A DNA stretch of 64,000 bases, from the NCBI RefSeq assembly GCF_963855985.1, contig NC_087091.1, positions 17,304,154 through 17,368,153 on the forward strand. Direction: 5' to 3'. How positions within the stretch are numbered: position 1 is the first letter of the stretch; the number at the start of each line of letters is the position of its first letter. The stretch is from Ostrinia nubilalis. Lineage: Eukaryota; Arthropoda; Insecta; Lepidoptera; Crambidae. The translations under genes and the position numbers were made by a program. The notes beneath the pieces are model-generated. The model was given only the letters and a program-made list of their open reading frames with translations. It searched no databases and had not been told where the DNA came from. Positions 42,144 through 55,084 of this stretch are shown in pieces.

Positions 42144-42211
42144 GTGCTTCACTCGGCTGCGGACACACCATCTACGAGTCTACGGCTGACATCGCTGCTG
42201 CAGGCGGAAAG
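42144..42211 (+). other. Exon-like segment of unknown gene
   Basis: Sixty-eight bases between a good acceptor (TTTTCATCTTTTCAG) and a consensus donor (AAAG|GTGAGT). Read with two leading bases it gives 22 open codons, A-S-L-G-C-G-H-T-I-Y-E-S-T-A-D-I-A-A-A-G-G-K-like in composition, and phase 0 is open as well. It is GC-richer than its surroundings. No partner exon or family was recognised, so it could be a real small exon of a gene with very long introns or a chance match. Confidence 0.3.
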
Positions 42212-42219
42212 GTGAGTTT

Positions 42220-43805
42220 TTATTATTTTCTTTAGCCTGAAAGCATTTTTCATGTATTTTTTCAGCATAAAATATCTTCCATCTTTCAATACTTTGTAAC
42301 ATTTTAGGTAGTGCCACATCCTCTCGCCGTGTAAAATAGCAGCACACAATTTATTTAAAACTTTTTTTTTAAAGCAGCACAGTCAAAATTGGGTCTAGCT
42401 TGGTTAAAATTCGTCAATCTTTTTGGTACCTACCAATTATGGGCACCCTTCCTGTTTTATCATAATTTTAAGGACTATATTACTTTGTAGTTAATTAAAT
42501 AGCTCAGCTTGTTAATGGAAACTGGACCTTACAAGGAAGAATTAGTGTTTTATTGGCGTCCACAGTTCCGTTGCTTGTCGCCATGATATTTACAGCGTGG
42601 GGGGTGGGGGGGTGACTTATAAAAAAGTTTCCCGCGTTAATGCGATTTGGTGGGTAGGAAAACACGACTATCAAGTGTTAACATTGAATTGAATATGAAT
42701 ACACCTCTTATAAGCATTTCCAAACAAAATCCTTTGAGACTACACGCAAATTGCAATCTTCAAGCCATAATCTCGGCTACAAAATTGCACTTTTCGAAGC
42801 AGGGTGTTTGCAATCAACCCCATTGATACCGGGGGATTAAGGGGTTCCTTGATTAGAGGTTCCATTCGGATTGTTACAGCTCTATGATTTTGAGGGATCC
42901 GTCAAGGTATTAAAGGATTAGTGGGAATAAACATAAGTATACGTTTGGGACCGAGGTTGTGTAATTTGGAGTAATTATGGTATCAAATTATTTGACGATA
43001 CCTGAATTCTTTCAGAGTTACCCCAGGGGATAGCTTTGATTATTTTTAATAAAAAGCTTTAATTCAAAAGTTAAAGCGATAATACTTATTATCTTTGTAT
43101 TTGTTGCTATTTCCAATATTCTTCTACTTGGTTTGGTCCAAGACTGAAGTCACTACAGTCCTGTCGTCACACATTTATAAGCTACCTTAGGGTCTTAGAT
43201 GGCTCAATCAAACCTACGGATGTGGCTTCAGAAACTGAATCGGGAAACGATTTTCAGTTTGTGTGTTCCACTTGAAAATAAAATCTTCTGTCTACCTATA
43301 GGTAGAAGTCGTTATCTATAACTACTAGTTATTACTACACCACGGAGACGACTTCTAACAATGTTATGGGCGATAGTACAAACTAAATTAATTCTGTTCC
43401 GTAGTACGTTATAGGTGATATTACGACACAAAAATCTATAGTCCGATGTGCTGGCGACTCTCCAAACAGTTGTAATACAAATACCATGACAACACATGGC
43501 ACTATTACTACCTACTTATACTTTCCAACAGTTCTACCCACGTTTTCACACACTTTCCACCCAGGAAGTCGCACTTGCATGACAAATGCGGCTTTTGTCT
43601 CCGCATTACTTTATTAAGAACCGTCGGTCCGACAAGCGTCTGCTAAGTTTTAACTGTTCCATTGAATCTGCGCCATCAGTATTGTGCCTATGTCAGTGCC
43701 AATGGCCAACATAAACTGTTTACAGCCGCGTAAACGTCATTGCAGGGACACAGGCTGACGAGTGCGGCTAGTTCACTTTAAATGGTTAATGTTCAGTAAT
43801 TAGGT
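42220..43805. other. Non-coding, nothing recognised
   Basis: No supported gene or repeat borders. Confidence 0.4.
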
Positions 43806-43811
43806 TCGTTC

Positions 43812-43868
43812 ATTTCAGCCGAATGACGTCTACCTACTGCTGGACAAAGGCCTCCCTTAATGTTTTAG
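43812..43868 (-). mobile_element. Short RTE-like LINE 3' end, antisense
   Basis: TTCATTTCAGCCGAATGACG, then CTGCTGGACAAAGGCCTCCC. Only about 55 bp of the 3' end is kept. Confidence 0.7.
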
Positions 43869-44163
43869 ACAGTAATTAGGTATTGACAGTTAAGTTAAAT
43901 TAAATGTATGCAAAGTTCTGAAGCATGTGATGGTAGATGATAGCATTTAAAATCGAAATATTTGCTGAAAATATTTATCTTCGTTTTTAGCGTTGAAGTG
44001 TAATTTTAAAGTGTTATCATGTTAATTATTTGGCACGTGATACTTTACGTGAATCTAATTTATTAGTTTGGAATGGCAATGATATTTTTTCATAATATCT
44101 GTGTGATATCTGATAGTAAACGGCGCTATTAATTCCCATTTCTCTTTTTTGTCATTTTTAAGT

Positions 44164-44310
44164 AAGTAGTAGTTTTTGTCCCGAAGCGCTGGTAGGGCCC
44201 AAAAGATAAGGAGACATGTAATTTTTTTTTTCTACATTTTGACGTTCATAAATGGCACTTGTGGTCTAAATTGAATAAATATTTTTGATTTGATTAGATT
44301 TTTGATTTTG
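44164..44310 (+). mobile_element. Jockey-like LINE 3' UTR fragment
   Basis: CCCGAAGCGCTGGTAGGGCC, AAAAGATAAGGAGACATGTA, GGCACTTGTGGTCTAAATTG and a GATTTGATT-type tail match the 3' UTR at 25800-25978. No coding part remains. Confidence 0.75.
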
Positions 44311-44682
44311 TCGGTGTCCTGGCTGTTCTCTTTAGCCTATCCCGCTGGCGACTCGCTTTTATTTGAACTTGCACAACGCACCATAAATTAAGCATTTTAT
44401 GTTACTTTTATGAAGTTATTTAGCGAATGCCGACTTAATCTTTGCTATTATGGTGCTTTACGTGTTTTCTTTGATAGCAAATGGATGGGAAATAATCAAT
44501 AGTGCTAAATTAGACACAGTCGTTAAACAGTCGTTGTAACGTCACAATACTTTCGTATCGTTTGTCTTTGAGGCTGTAAAGTCACGTGGTATACGGCTTT
44601 TGACGGTTTTCTGCTAATGTTACAACTAACATTTGCTTTGTATATTATTATGACGTCATTGATTAGATACCTCGTAAAGGTA

Positions 44683-44795
44683 GCAGGAAGGCGCTAGATG
44701 CAGGCCGCTACCAACCGGTCATTATTGAGATCATTGGGGAAGGCCTATAAATGTTCAGCAGTGGACGTCCTATGGCTGAAATGATAATAATTATT
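44683..44795 (+). mobile_element. RTE-like LINE 3' end, sense
   Basis: GGAAGGCGCTAGATGCAGGC, CGCTACCAACCGGTCATTAT and CAGCAGTGGACGTCCTATGG, ending in AAATGATGATGATGATG. 5'-truncated. Confidence 0.8.
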
Positions 44796-45046
44796 ATTTA
44801 AATGATGATGATGATGTATTCTAATTAAAATAGCGCAAATTATACTTTAACTGCACGATCCTGCTGCCTTATAATATTTATGTTAATTTATTGATACTCA
44901 ACAGCCCAATAATGTTTAATTACCCAAAAACAATTGACTAATAACCACTCTATGTGTATTATTATAACTACTATCAAAACAATGCAACGGAAACAGTATT
45001 CTCATTACGGCCAGTGAATTCGATACCAATGGACCGTGACATAACA

Positions 45047-45396
45047 CAGGGATGGCAAACCTTTATGTATCAACGTGCCTTTTTTCTAACAAAACTTTTT
45101 GATATAGTCATAGACGTACCATCAAATAACATCTAAGTTTTACTAATCTAAATAGTGGTACCCTTCATTGATAGTATTAATCAATGTGAGGTATCATGCA
45201 GGTGGCACTACTGGCGAGTGATATGACTTCACAGTGGCAGCAACTGCTGAGGGCAAATACGATTGCCCTCATACTGAACACGTCATTTACTACAAATTTT
45301 AATTTCATAGTGAATTTTGTGATTGTTGGCTTTTGGTAGGAACCTCTTTTTAAATATTGTGGCGCTTGCCATCGTGCCATAAGTTCACCATCCCTG
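45047..45396. mobile_element. Possible MITE, CAGGGATGG ends
   Basis: CAGGGATGGCAAAC at the left and GTTCACCATCCCTG at the right form a 14-base imperfect inverted pair 350 bp apart. The interior also has CAACGTGCC/ TGGCGCTTGCCATCGTGCC style repeats. No target duplication was identified. Confidence 0.4.
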
Positions 45397-45399
45397 GCA

Positions 45400-47220
45400 T
45401 AACACTTCATCATCATACAGTTCGGCCGCGTCGCGTAAATACGTCATATCAATAGCACCTAATGACCTGCAGCTCGTTAATTAGACGTCATTTCACGCAT
45501 CAAAAGCATAGCGTTGAATGTGGTGTCTGTACAGGGAATGATACTGGTCAGAAATGTATGTTTTAGCAGTTTGATCTAGAAGTACTTAGGTGTTTCGTTC
45601 CTGCAAGAATCGAATTTACAAATATGTTGATAAAGTCATACTTAGTTTATTGTAGGACTTCGAAGCATGTGTAGATTTAATACTAAATCGGATTCAGAAC
45701 ATTATTATAAAAGGTTCTTTACCTTTTAAAACAACCTTGTAATAAAATTTTGAAAGTTTCGAAAAGTAAGATTATTTAATCTTTGTAGATTGTTTTAAGC
45801 TTTGTGCCATCAGTATTCTTTCTTATGTAAGTAATGCCTTCTTCTGCTTACCTCCATTTCATTTGGAGTCAACCCTCCTCTAAGATGCTACGAAATCTGT
45901 CTGGTATTTTTTGATCATTGATTTGAGATCTTTCCAAATCTTTTGAAACGGTTGTTGGTTGTCATTTGCCTATCTTCCTTGTATTTCATCACTAATTAAT
46001 AAAACCACCAAAAATGGTAAATTCTCTCGCATATCACACTGTACGAGCACCGCAAACGCGTCAAGTATAACAAACAATGTTAACAACTGGTGCGGACGAT
46101 GACATTCGAGTGCGGATCGCGCTCGGCGACTAAACTTTCAATTGGCTCAAAATATGTCATCCACAGATACAGATAACTCAAAATAGATAAATTGCTCGTA
46201 ATTTTTTACTATGATCTTGTAGGTATATATTTAAAGAACTGTTACCTGCTTTCTTATTCAACGCAGGAAAAATTCATACTACGAACTCTTCATGCATTCT
46301 TCTGATTAAACTTGAGGTTGTAAACAAGACAGCTCTCCTTTGGGCCTACTCAACCTGCCCTGGTTGGGTTTGAAATAAATATCCAAACTTTTGTTTGGTT
46401 CACCAGTAAAATACATGCACAAGTAAGCAGCGATAAGCAGTAGTAGTTTTACCTAATCAGTGTATGCCTTTAGATGTTACGATTCATTGCCTTCATACAC
46501 TGGAAGTGTCGCAGCGCAGCCTCTTTTGTGGCTTTATAATTTTTCCTTGCAGCTTTTCTTGCGAACCTAAATTTCGACAGTTTTTAATTCATCTGATAAA
46601 AGGTCAACATTATAAAGTTTATTTAAAATCGTAATATACACATCCGTCCATCCTCCCAAATTTTCGCTTTTCTAATAGTATTAACATTATTGAATTTGAA
46701 TACAAAAATTTTGTAGGATATACAGTAAAAACAACAAATCTTATCAGTATTACACATTTTACCACCAAAACGGGCCATCTTTATGTTAATTACACTGCAT
46801 TACAAGACAACCACGCACAGCAGTGGGTCCTTTATTCGAAAACGTCGGTTAACGTGCACAAAACAATAATGTTCACAATTTATTCCAATTCTTACTTTGA
46901 AGCTGAGCATAATGTCTCCAGTGTAATTGAAAGTCTATTCGGACTACAAATAAAGTAAAGAAAAAGTATAATAAATTTCTGTCGCGACGTTTAATTTGCT
47001 TTTGCATTACCGTTTTGACTCTTGAGCTTAATAGGTGGCAGTTTCAAATGTTTTAGTATAAAGAGTAGAAGATAGTGCTAGGAAGTGCGGATGACGGACA
47101 TCTTAAGCTCATAGCAGACTTATCAACTCGGAAAGGGATCAACACCGTATCGCCTTTCACGAGCTGTCATCGCCTTTCAAGCGCTGTCAATCGCGAGGCG
47201 AGGCGTTTACGTTACGGTGC
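45400..47220. other. Non-coding, nothing recognised
   Basis: AT-rich sequence without supported genes or repeat borders. Confidence 0.4.
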
Positions 47221-47224
47221 GGAT

Positions 47225-47349
47225 TTAAGGCTGGGTTGCACAATCTTACTTTAACTTTGACAAACGTCAAAAATCTGTCAAACTCCATACAAAAAACACC
47301 GGTTATCGTTATAGTTACGGTCAAAATTGGGTGGTGCAACTCAGCCTTA
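47225..47349. mobile_element. 120-bp palindromic MITE, best copy
   Basis: TTAAGGCTGGGTTGCACAAT at the left and GGGTGGTGCAACTCAGCCTTA-type end at the right. The middle holds GACAAACGTCAAAAATCTGT, CAAAAAACACCGGTTATCG. The TTA at both ends suggests a three-base target. Confidence 0.8.
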
Positions 47350-47671
47350 GTGTGTGATAGAGTTTCATACAAAAAATACTAACCACCTCGAGTTGATACG
47401 GTTACGATACGATCTCTTTCCGGTTGATAAATGTGCGACGTCCTTTAAGTGCCAAAATTATTGGTCTAAATTGAATAAAGATTTTTCATTGTCATTAAGT
47501 TAGCCAATTGGGCTGTAGCGTAGCATGATCATAATATTGTTTAAACAATAATGTATTAATAGTTGCAACTTTTCTACAAATAGGATTTTGTGGCGACTGT
47601 AGGACAATAGCAAATAAAAAATAGAGCAAAAATTTTTCTTTTATTAGTCTTGTCAGAAATTTGGTATCATT

Positions 47672-48148
47672 GTTACGGTCAAAGTGATAAATGTGAAAAT
47701 TATGAATAATCGCCGGTTATTATGAATAATTACCGCATGATTTGGTAAATGTGATTAATATGAGGTCATTTATGTGTGTATAAAACTAAATAGGCGGCTT
47801 AGGGGTGGCCCAAGGGCCACCCCCGCCGCACCTTAACCTATTTTTCACTTTAAATCAAAACATTATGTTATAGGCATCATGGAAAAGTAATATTATGCAA
47901 GAAACATTCCAAACTCATTATGCCAAATTATATTAATATATGATATCAAAACGTTCAAAAGTTTGGCTGTACACGAGCACGTACACAAGATGTTGTTCTC
48001 TTTTATGAAATTTGTTAGTACTAAGGTTGAATTATTAAATAATCACTGTTAAATGTGATTAATTTATTACTTTTACCGCGACTGTCGGTAATTATTCATA
48101 ATAACCGGTTATTATTAATAATTTTCAATTTATCACATTAACCGTAAC
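47672..48148. mobile_element. Foldback element with GC-rich central hairpin
   Basis: The ends GTTACGGTCAAAGTGATAAA and TTTATCACATTAACCGTAAC are inverted, and the arms (about 65 bp) continue with repeated GAATAATCGCCGGTTATTAT / ATAATAACCGGTTATTATTA. At 47802-47823 lies a perfect 10-bp stem with 2-base loop, GGGGTGGCCC-AA-GGGCCACCCC, flanked by GGCGGC/GCCGC. This is unusual in such AT-rich DNA. No ORF. Confidence 0.7.
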
Positions 48149-48159
48149 ATCATCATTAT

Positions 48160-49930
48160 ATTTTTTTTTATTTTCATACAAAATAAATTTTATAAAATCC
48201 GATTTGTATGAAAATTAAAATAATTAAAATGAAGATATCAATTTTCTGACTTCACCATACCATTTATATGCCCATGTTAACATGGGCTAGTGTCGGCTCA
48301 TATACCCATTTACCTAACACCCTGTATAAATAGTCTATTCTATGCAAACAAAGAAATTTTGAACAAACCTCTTCACAGATTCCTTACTCTTCATAGCATT
48401 TGTGAATCTCCTTCTGTCAATTTCCTTCGAATCTATGTTATCAGGCTACCAAGCAAGACGTGTACAAGCGCAGGCGGTCCTAATTGCATGCCGATATCGC
48501 CGCTTAGGGCCGACTCGATTCAATCGGGATCGATTGGTGTCGGGATAATCGATTATTGAATTGTGGATTGCATGCAAAGTGTGGACACGTTCTGAGGATT
48601 GTGTAAAGATGAAGTGTAATGTGATTCTGTCATCCTATTTAATATTTTCCGCTTGATCAGGGACTAGGTAAAAAAAATCTTCTACATTTACGCCTTTTTC
48701 CAATATTCGATCCTTGTACAAATCCGGATTACAACTGTCAAATTGAATTCAGTTTTAGATTAAATATCCAAAATATTCGTAGCATTTACACTTTAATATT
48801 GTTTAAATAGTCTTAAAAACAATATGAAAATGTAAAAACATCGAAAACCGCAGATATTTTGACCAAAAACATATTCAGCAGTAGATAGAGCGACCCAAAA
48901 TACCTAGCTTGGGCACGAAAACTCAATTTTGACCACCTTGTGAGTTGGAACGTTGTAGCATAAAGTAACTACGTCCATTTGACAGTTGACGGACGGATTT
49001 AGATTAGGATTGAATATAGAAATCCAGCATTAGAAATCATAAAGTCTTTATTACAAACCGATCTAGTCTTCAGCTGCTTTCACATCGATCTCTCAATTAT
49101 TTTCGAAATTTACGTAGATATTTCAATTGATAACGTTGTAAGGCTGCCAAAATACTATTTAGCCATAGAATTTTATAACACTTTTTTTCCATTCTATATG
49201 CTGAGCATTGTTCTTTCATTTTCTTTAAGAGCCCAGAACTAGAAGGCAATATAATACTTTTATCCTCACCTGTGCCTTAAAGAAGGCAAAAATAAAATAA
49301 AATTAATATTAACGACCAGTGTTTCGCACGGCATGCAGGAGCCGTAAACAACGTTATTGTCCGAATCAAACGAAGGCACGTCCAGTTTCCAGTCTAGACT
49401 ATCCGGACAGATGTTTGGGAAATTTTCGACGGAACCCAATTTGAGAACGTTATTTATATCATTTATATTGCCAAGTGCATAGAGAGAACAAACGCAGAAA
49501 TAGTATAAGAGTAGCTCTATAGGATTTGAAATTAATAAAAGCTTTCTTGTTGCCCTGCGTCTTGTATATAGAATTCATTTCAAATAATAATTAACTCTAC
49601 CAACTGAATACTACTACTACCTACTAACAGCAAACATTACATTGTATTTGTAAAAACCTACTTACTTCTTCTTGGGTTCTTTTGATTCAAGTACAGTCAT
49701 CTCTAAAACATACTCAACGATTTTAACGATATTATGATTATGCTACCATCACTTGTATTGTCAATATCAGCTACTAATTAATCATTTTGAGAGCTAGCAG
49801 AGACATACATAGAGTGAAATTTCCGTATTCTACTCCTAATGCCAAACCCCAAATTGGATAGATCTTCCAAGCCAAATGTTGTTATCTGGAACATATGGGC
49901 TTCTTCCTTGGCAACTTGATTTTGATGAAC
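48160..49930. other. Non-coding, nothing recognised
   Basis: An 89-codon frame at 48290-48559 has no recognisable domain. No gene supported. Confidence 0.35.
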
Positions 49931-49935
49931 ACCTA

Positions 49936-50067
49936 GAGATTACAAAATCTTTGAATGTAGTTTTCTTTCTTTTCAAAAAATAAAGAAATATTTTTTGAGT
50001 ATAATTTTCTATCTACAGCATTAAGAGTATTTTCCCTTCAGGTGGCATTACAAAATTTCACCCTGTA
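49936..50067 (-). mobile_element. Single arm of the 7.77-kb foldback family
   Basis: Matches the right arm of 7768-8233: TTTCTTTCTTTTCAAAAAAT, TTTCTATCTACAGCATTAAG and TACAAAATTTCACCCTGTAT. The other arm is missing. Confidence 0.7.
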
Positions 50068-50091
50068 TACCAACATCTATACTATTACTAT

Positions 50092-50319
50092 CTATCCTAC
50101 TATAATATTATAAATGCGAAAGTAACTCTGTCTGTATGTCTATCTTGCTTTCACGCCTAAACCACTGAACCGATTTTGATGAAATTTGGCATAGAGATAG
50201 TCCCGGGAAAAGACATGGGATAGTTATTATCCCGGTTTTTGAAACAGGGACGCGCGCGATAAAGTTTTTCTGTGACATACAAAATTCCACGCGGGCGAAT
50301 CCGCGGGCGGAAAGCTAGT
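50092..50319 (+). mobile_element. Helitron-like repeat, type 1, best end
   Basis: Starts near ATCCTACTATAATATTATAA, followed by ATGCGAAAGTAACTCTGTCT, ACCACTGAACCGATTTTGAT, GGGACGCGCGCGATAAAGTT, and ends CCGCGGGCGGAAAGCTAGT. The CTAG at the end after a GC hairpin supports a Helitron-like class. No Rep/helicase gene is present. Confidence 0.65.
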
Positions 50320-50324
50320 AATAA

Positions 50325-51620
50325 AATAAAGCATTGAGTCAAATAGTACGAGTACATTTCAAGAGCCAACTGTACAGTACAGTACGTAGGAAATGTCCGT
50401 ACATTCCGTTCCGTCTCGACGCCGCGCAACGGGCATGTACAATATGTACTGTCGTCGGCGGACGGATGTCTGGGAAATGTTTGGACGGGCTAAGATGGCG
50501 CTGGGGGTCTTTATTCATCTATTTATTTAGATACAACTTTTCTACATTACATCACTACATAGTATAAAACAAAGTCGCTTTCCATTGTCTGTAGTTACGT
50601 ATGCTTAGATGTTTAAAACTACGCAAAGGATTTTGATACAGTTTTTTTAATAGATAGATAGTGTGATTCAAGAAGAAGTTTTACATGTTTAATCGTTGGA
50701 AGGCAACGATAATTCAAATGACGTGTTGCACCACCTTTTTTGCTACAGACTACTTATATCTACCGTACATCACACTACACACATGATAATATAAGTAGTA
50801 GATCAAAGCCCTTGTCAGTGAGTTTTTTTTTCAGCCAATATTTACTGTCTGAAATTATCACATCATTTACGCAGATTTCAAACTATGACCTAAGATAAGT
50901 TAGTTTAGCTTCGCTGCCATATCTGTCGTATTTTCTCATAGTATTTGTTTGTCTAGTTTTTACAACACACAACTGTGGAAAACTTCGTCGGTTACTTATA
51001 CCAGTCTCTGCAACCTGCATAATGGAGATGACTTTGAATTTCCGGCTTACAAACCTAAAAGTACTTTCCACCTATACAAGCATTTTTAATTAGTTTCGAA
51101 TCTCTGAATATAAAGCATAAAAACTAAAAATTATTACAACTTACTACAGCAACGTCTTAGCGCTCAAATTCACGTTCCCCGCAGTTGGAACGTCGACTTC
51201 ACTGCGATTGGACGTCTCCAAGCATTCTACGGCTATAACGCTGAATTGCCCGGATAACCGATAGGCCAATCTGCCATTCTACAATATACCCTACCTACTT
51301 CAACATAGAGACTAAAACACGGTAGCTGCTGATAAAATTTATCAGCTAGATCAAAAGGAAATACCATAGTAGCAATACCAGCTCATCTAGCCCAGATCTG
51401 TGGACACTAATGAAATCTAGGAATAATGGAATTGATTACAACATTTTGTAGAGACGGTTGCTATTTATTTAAATATCTTCTTCACTGACGTAATGTTAGC
51501 TAATGTACATATTTGATTTCAAAGCTACTAAAAGTCAAATTTTAGAGCAAAACTGGCTCAACTTTCACAGCTTAACAAAGTATCTTGGAATTATCACTGT
51601 CTTGGATTTATTTGTAAACA
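50325..51620. other. Non-coding, nothing recognised
   Basis: No supported features. Confidence 0.35.
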
Positions 51621-51624
51621 AACT

Positions 51625-51835
51625 AGCGGCCGCCCGCGACTTTGTACGCGTGGATCCCGATTTACCCCCTTAGGGGTGGAGTTTCGTAAAATCCGTTCTT
51701 AGTAGGCACCTACGTTCTCAAAGGAACCCCCATGCGAAACTTGAGACTCCTAGCACTTGTAGTTTCTGAGATTTCGTGATGATTGTGTGAGTCAGTCAGT
51801 CAATCAGACAGTGACCTCTCCAAAGGGTTGATATA
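51625..51835 (-). mobile_element. Helitron/LINE-like terminal fragment (type 2)
   Basis: ACTAGCGGCCGCCCGCGACT, TGTACGCGTGGATCCCGATT, ACCCCCTTAGGGGTGGAGTT and GAGTCAGTCAGTCAATCAGA. Same family as 6193-6405. Confidence 0.55.
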
Positions 51836-51839
51836 GTCG

Positions 51840-54640
51840 AATTATGGATAAATAAATATTCATAGGACCTTTTGACAAATGAAGACACAGTCCACAGTCT
51901 CGTCATCCAAAACAGTAGGCACTCCAATTAGTTAGCCCAGGTAGTCAGCTAAGTGCACAGGCACACTGTTTGCACCCGCATATTCATTAGACTAATTGCT
52001 AATTTGTCCTGTCAGAGGTTCTGAATCCACAATCTTATTCCAGGAGACTGTGGAACTGTGTGCTTGGCCAATCCATTCTAATTTGAAAGGAATCGGATTG
52101 CCTAAGTAGTTATTGGACAACATTAAAAGTAAGAATACTTGCCTGCTTCGTTCGTTTGTTCCAGGCAAATGACGTCTATTGCTGGACAAAGGCCCTCCCC
52201 CAAGGAGTATTTACCTTCTTATCTTTACTGCTTTACCATTCTACTTATCTTGTATTGCTGCTTGTATGCTTTTGTAAAAACATACGCATTATTTAGCAGC
52301 TGTAGGTACTTACCAATTTGTCATCAAATGCTACTTAAATATAACATTGTCGAACAGTATTGAAGTTGAGCATATTATGTACGAAAATATTTTGTAACTC
52401 TACATTAAAATGTTCGCATCACTATAGCTTCATAATTTATAATGATTTAATTAATTTTATTAAACGTTTCAGACGCTCTTTTTATAATACATTTCACCAA
52501 TCTAACAATCAAATTATTGAACTGAAAACAGAATAAAACTTTGAATATAGGCCATTTTCACAAAGAAGCGAAGCGAGTGACCTCTTCTAGACAAAGAAAT
52601 AAATCGTTCGAAATAACTACTTCCTTTTCTATCACAATAACACAGTCATCAATCATTAACTAAGTTTAGCATACAAATATCTCCATTCTCCTTGTTATTT
52701 TCGCGACATCAGTTCCCTATTCTGAGTCACATTCCAGAAATATGTACCATTTGCTATGTTTCTCGGAAGCTGACTAATGTAGTACAAACACTGACTCAGA
52801 GTGCTTCGGAAATGGTTAGATGAACATTAGGACAAAAATTGTTTGAATATTCTTTCGTGGGGCTAGTAATAGTTGATTTATATCTCTGGTATAAGATTCT
52901 AGTATAAGGCTTCTGTCTCACTGCTTAACGTCAGTCAATTAATGGACTTTATTAATTTTACAAATTTAATTATTCAAGAAAAAATAAAGCAAGTGGTTTT
53001 AGATTACGTATCATATCAAGGAATCGAACCCAGAATTGAGCGAGTAAAACTCTCTTACAACTTGAATTACTGATCAAAATAAAGTTTAGTTTGTTTAGAA
53101 TAAACATTGCTGTAAAATCTCTAATTTCCCCATGAAAAATCTTTTGTACTTATATTTGTTTAGTGTGCAATAACGTGTGTTCCTTTTTATCTAAAAGCAA
53201 GTCAGAATGAAACTACCTAGTGACTTAAAATACAAAGAAACCTTTACACAAACAAATTAATTGAAACCGACTCTAAACACAGGCCATTAATAAACGAAAA
53301 TAATTACCTTTAAAAACGAAAGCTAAAACATAACCCACTATATTCTAATCAAAGTTAAATGAAAGAGACAAATACGCGGTCCAGCCAGAAGGGAACATTT
53401 GAACTTGTGTTTTACTCATATAGTTTGACTAATGATCCAGGACGAAAATAGCTGTTTGATTTGTTGCCACTTGAATGATTGGCCCTTTACACCTCACGAT
53501 ACGATTACGATCCGATTTTTGTCTAAAAATTTGACATACTTGAGATTTTACTAGAATTATACACATTTAATTATGTTCAGTAGAGTAAAAACACATAGAA
53601 CTAGATATCATACCTACCCACTTCACACTTAGTTACAATCAAATTCTAGTCTTTATTATCAGTCTAGGTATAAAAACAATGTACCTACCTATCTTTTAAA
53701 TACGAAATAGTTCTTTTCTCAATCTCATAATCATCATCATCTTCGTCTCGTTTGTCACCAGACCGAGACACTCAAGGCAATAATAATAGTTGGCATTGAT
53801 ATTTTAAAAGTTACTTACCTTATTTTCATCTTACTATCTTTACTACAATTACCTTTTTACCTTAATAGCATTTTGTTGATTCATACTTACTCTTCCGTTC
53901 TTATCAAAGAAATCGTCGCCTCTAAAAGGCATTTTCGATGACTCGATACTCGACCCTAATAGGTCTCGAGAAATTAAGCACGGACATCGGTTCATTGGGT
54001 GGTCTCCTTAATTGAAGGTTTTAATTCCTTTCTTCGTGCTCCGATGCCTTTATAGCCCGATAAGAGTAGGATTGTTGATGTTAGTTTTTATGTTGTCCGA
54101 TAGTATCAAAGTTCGGATCCGTCTGGGGTCAACGGATGAAGCGTAGAACGTGACATGTTTGATCAGTTTACTGGAACAGAACTCGATTTTTATTTGATTT
54201 TAAACGAACCCGAGACCTAAGTACTCGTTTAATACAACGTGTTAAAGTTCAAAGAATCACACTTGTTCCTTCTTTCATGAGAAAAATAAATTTATTAGGT
54301 AAACTCTTTCCTCCAACACGTCAGGAATAGTAGGAAATCGTTATTATTGAGATCGTTATGAGTGCACATGGGTCTGAATTTCGTTACAAAGTGCTCTTTA
54401 AAAGCAAAATAACTGAAAATATTTTTTATGAATTCTGTAAAAATTATTCTGCTTCCACGTTTTTGTTGCCTACCCCAAAGTGGTCTTTTATGATGGGAAT
54501 ATTAGTTTAGATTTGACGGTACAACAAAAATGGAGGCATCTTCCAACACACATTCCTTCTGAGGAGTAGGAATTTGTCTCTGGTTTTTAGAATGCTGGTC
54601 AGTTTATCATTTAATGTCTATTCTAAACACTCGGAATTAT
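51840..54640. other. Non-coding with small repeat fragments
   Basis: A short antisense RTE-like end (TTCCAGGCAAATGACGTCTA, GCTGGACAAAGGCCCTCCCC) lies at 52158-52205. A minus-strand B-box-like GGTTCGATTCC lies near 53024 in a decayed tRNA-like stretch. No gene supported, and no ZU5, UPA or death-domain exon of the upstream UNC5 gene was recognised. Confidence 0.4.
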
Positions 54641-54699
54641 TTTGGTTTGAAGATACACGATTTATAAAAGCATCTTTTGACTTTCTGAATTGTTTTAAA

Positions 54700-54850
54700 A
54701 TTTTTATAAAGTTTCGTTAACCCCTCGTGGTGAGCTAGATATGCTTGTATTAAGAGTGGGTTCACCACAATATAGTCCAGTGGTGGCGGGGTTCGAACTC
54801 GCGTTCCTCGGATATCGATTCGACAGGCCGACACCAACACGATTCCAACA
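54700..54850 (-). mobile_element. tRNA-derived SINE (second family)
   Basis: On the minus strand GTGTTGGTGTCGGCCTGTCG, GAACGCGAGTTCGAACCCCG and GTTCACC/GAGGGGTTAACGAAAC occur in order. AGTTCGAACCC is a good B box and the upstream part would hold a weak A box. The family differs from the SINE at 41.65 kb. Confidence 0.55.
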
Positions 54851-55084
54851 TTTATCATAATATGACCCTATGTGTTTCTTTTTAGTCCGGTCTAATCAGC
54901 ACAAGAACATTTCATACCAATTTTCAGCTGTATGCGAATTATTGCAACCTTTTTTATTGTAACTATATTTAATTTGACTGGACTTTTTAGAAATCTTTGT
55001 TTTATTCAAGTTTTAATTCAATTTACTTACTAGACACTTATCATGCTTTTTTGAAACGGGTACGACAATGAAATAAAGCACATG

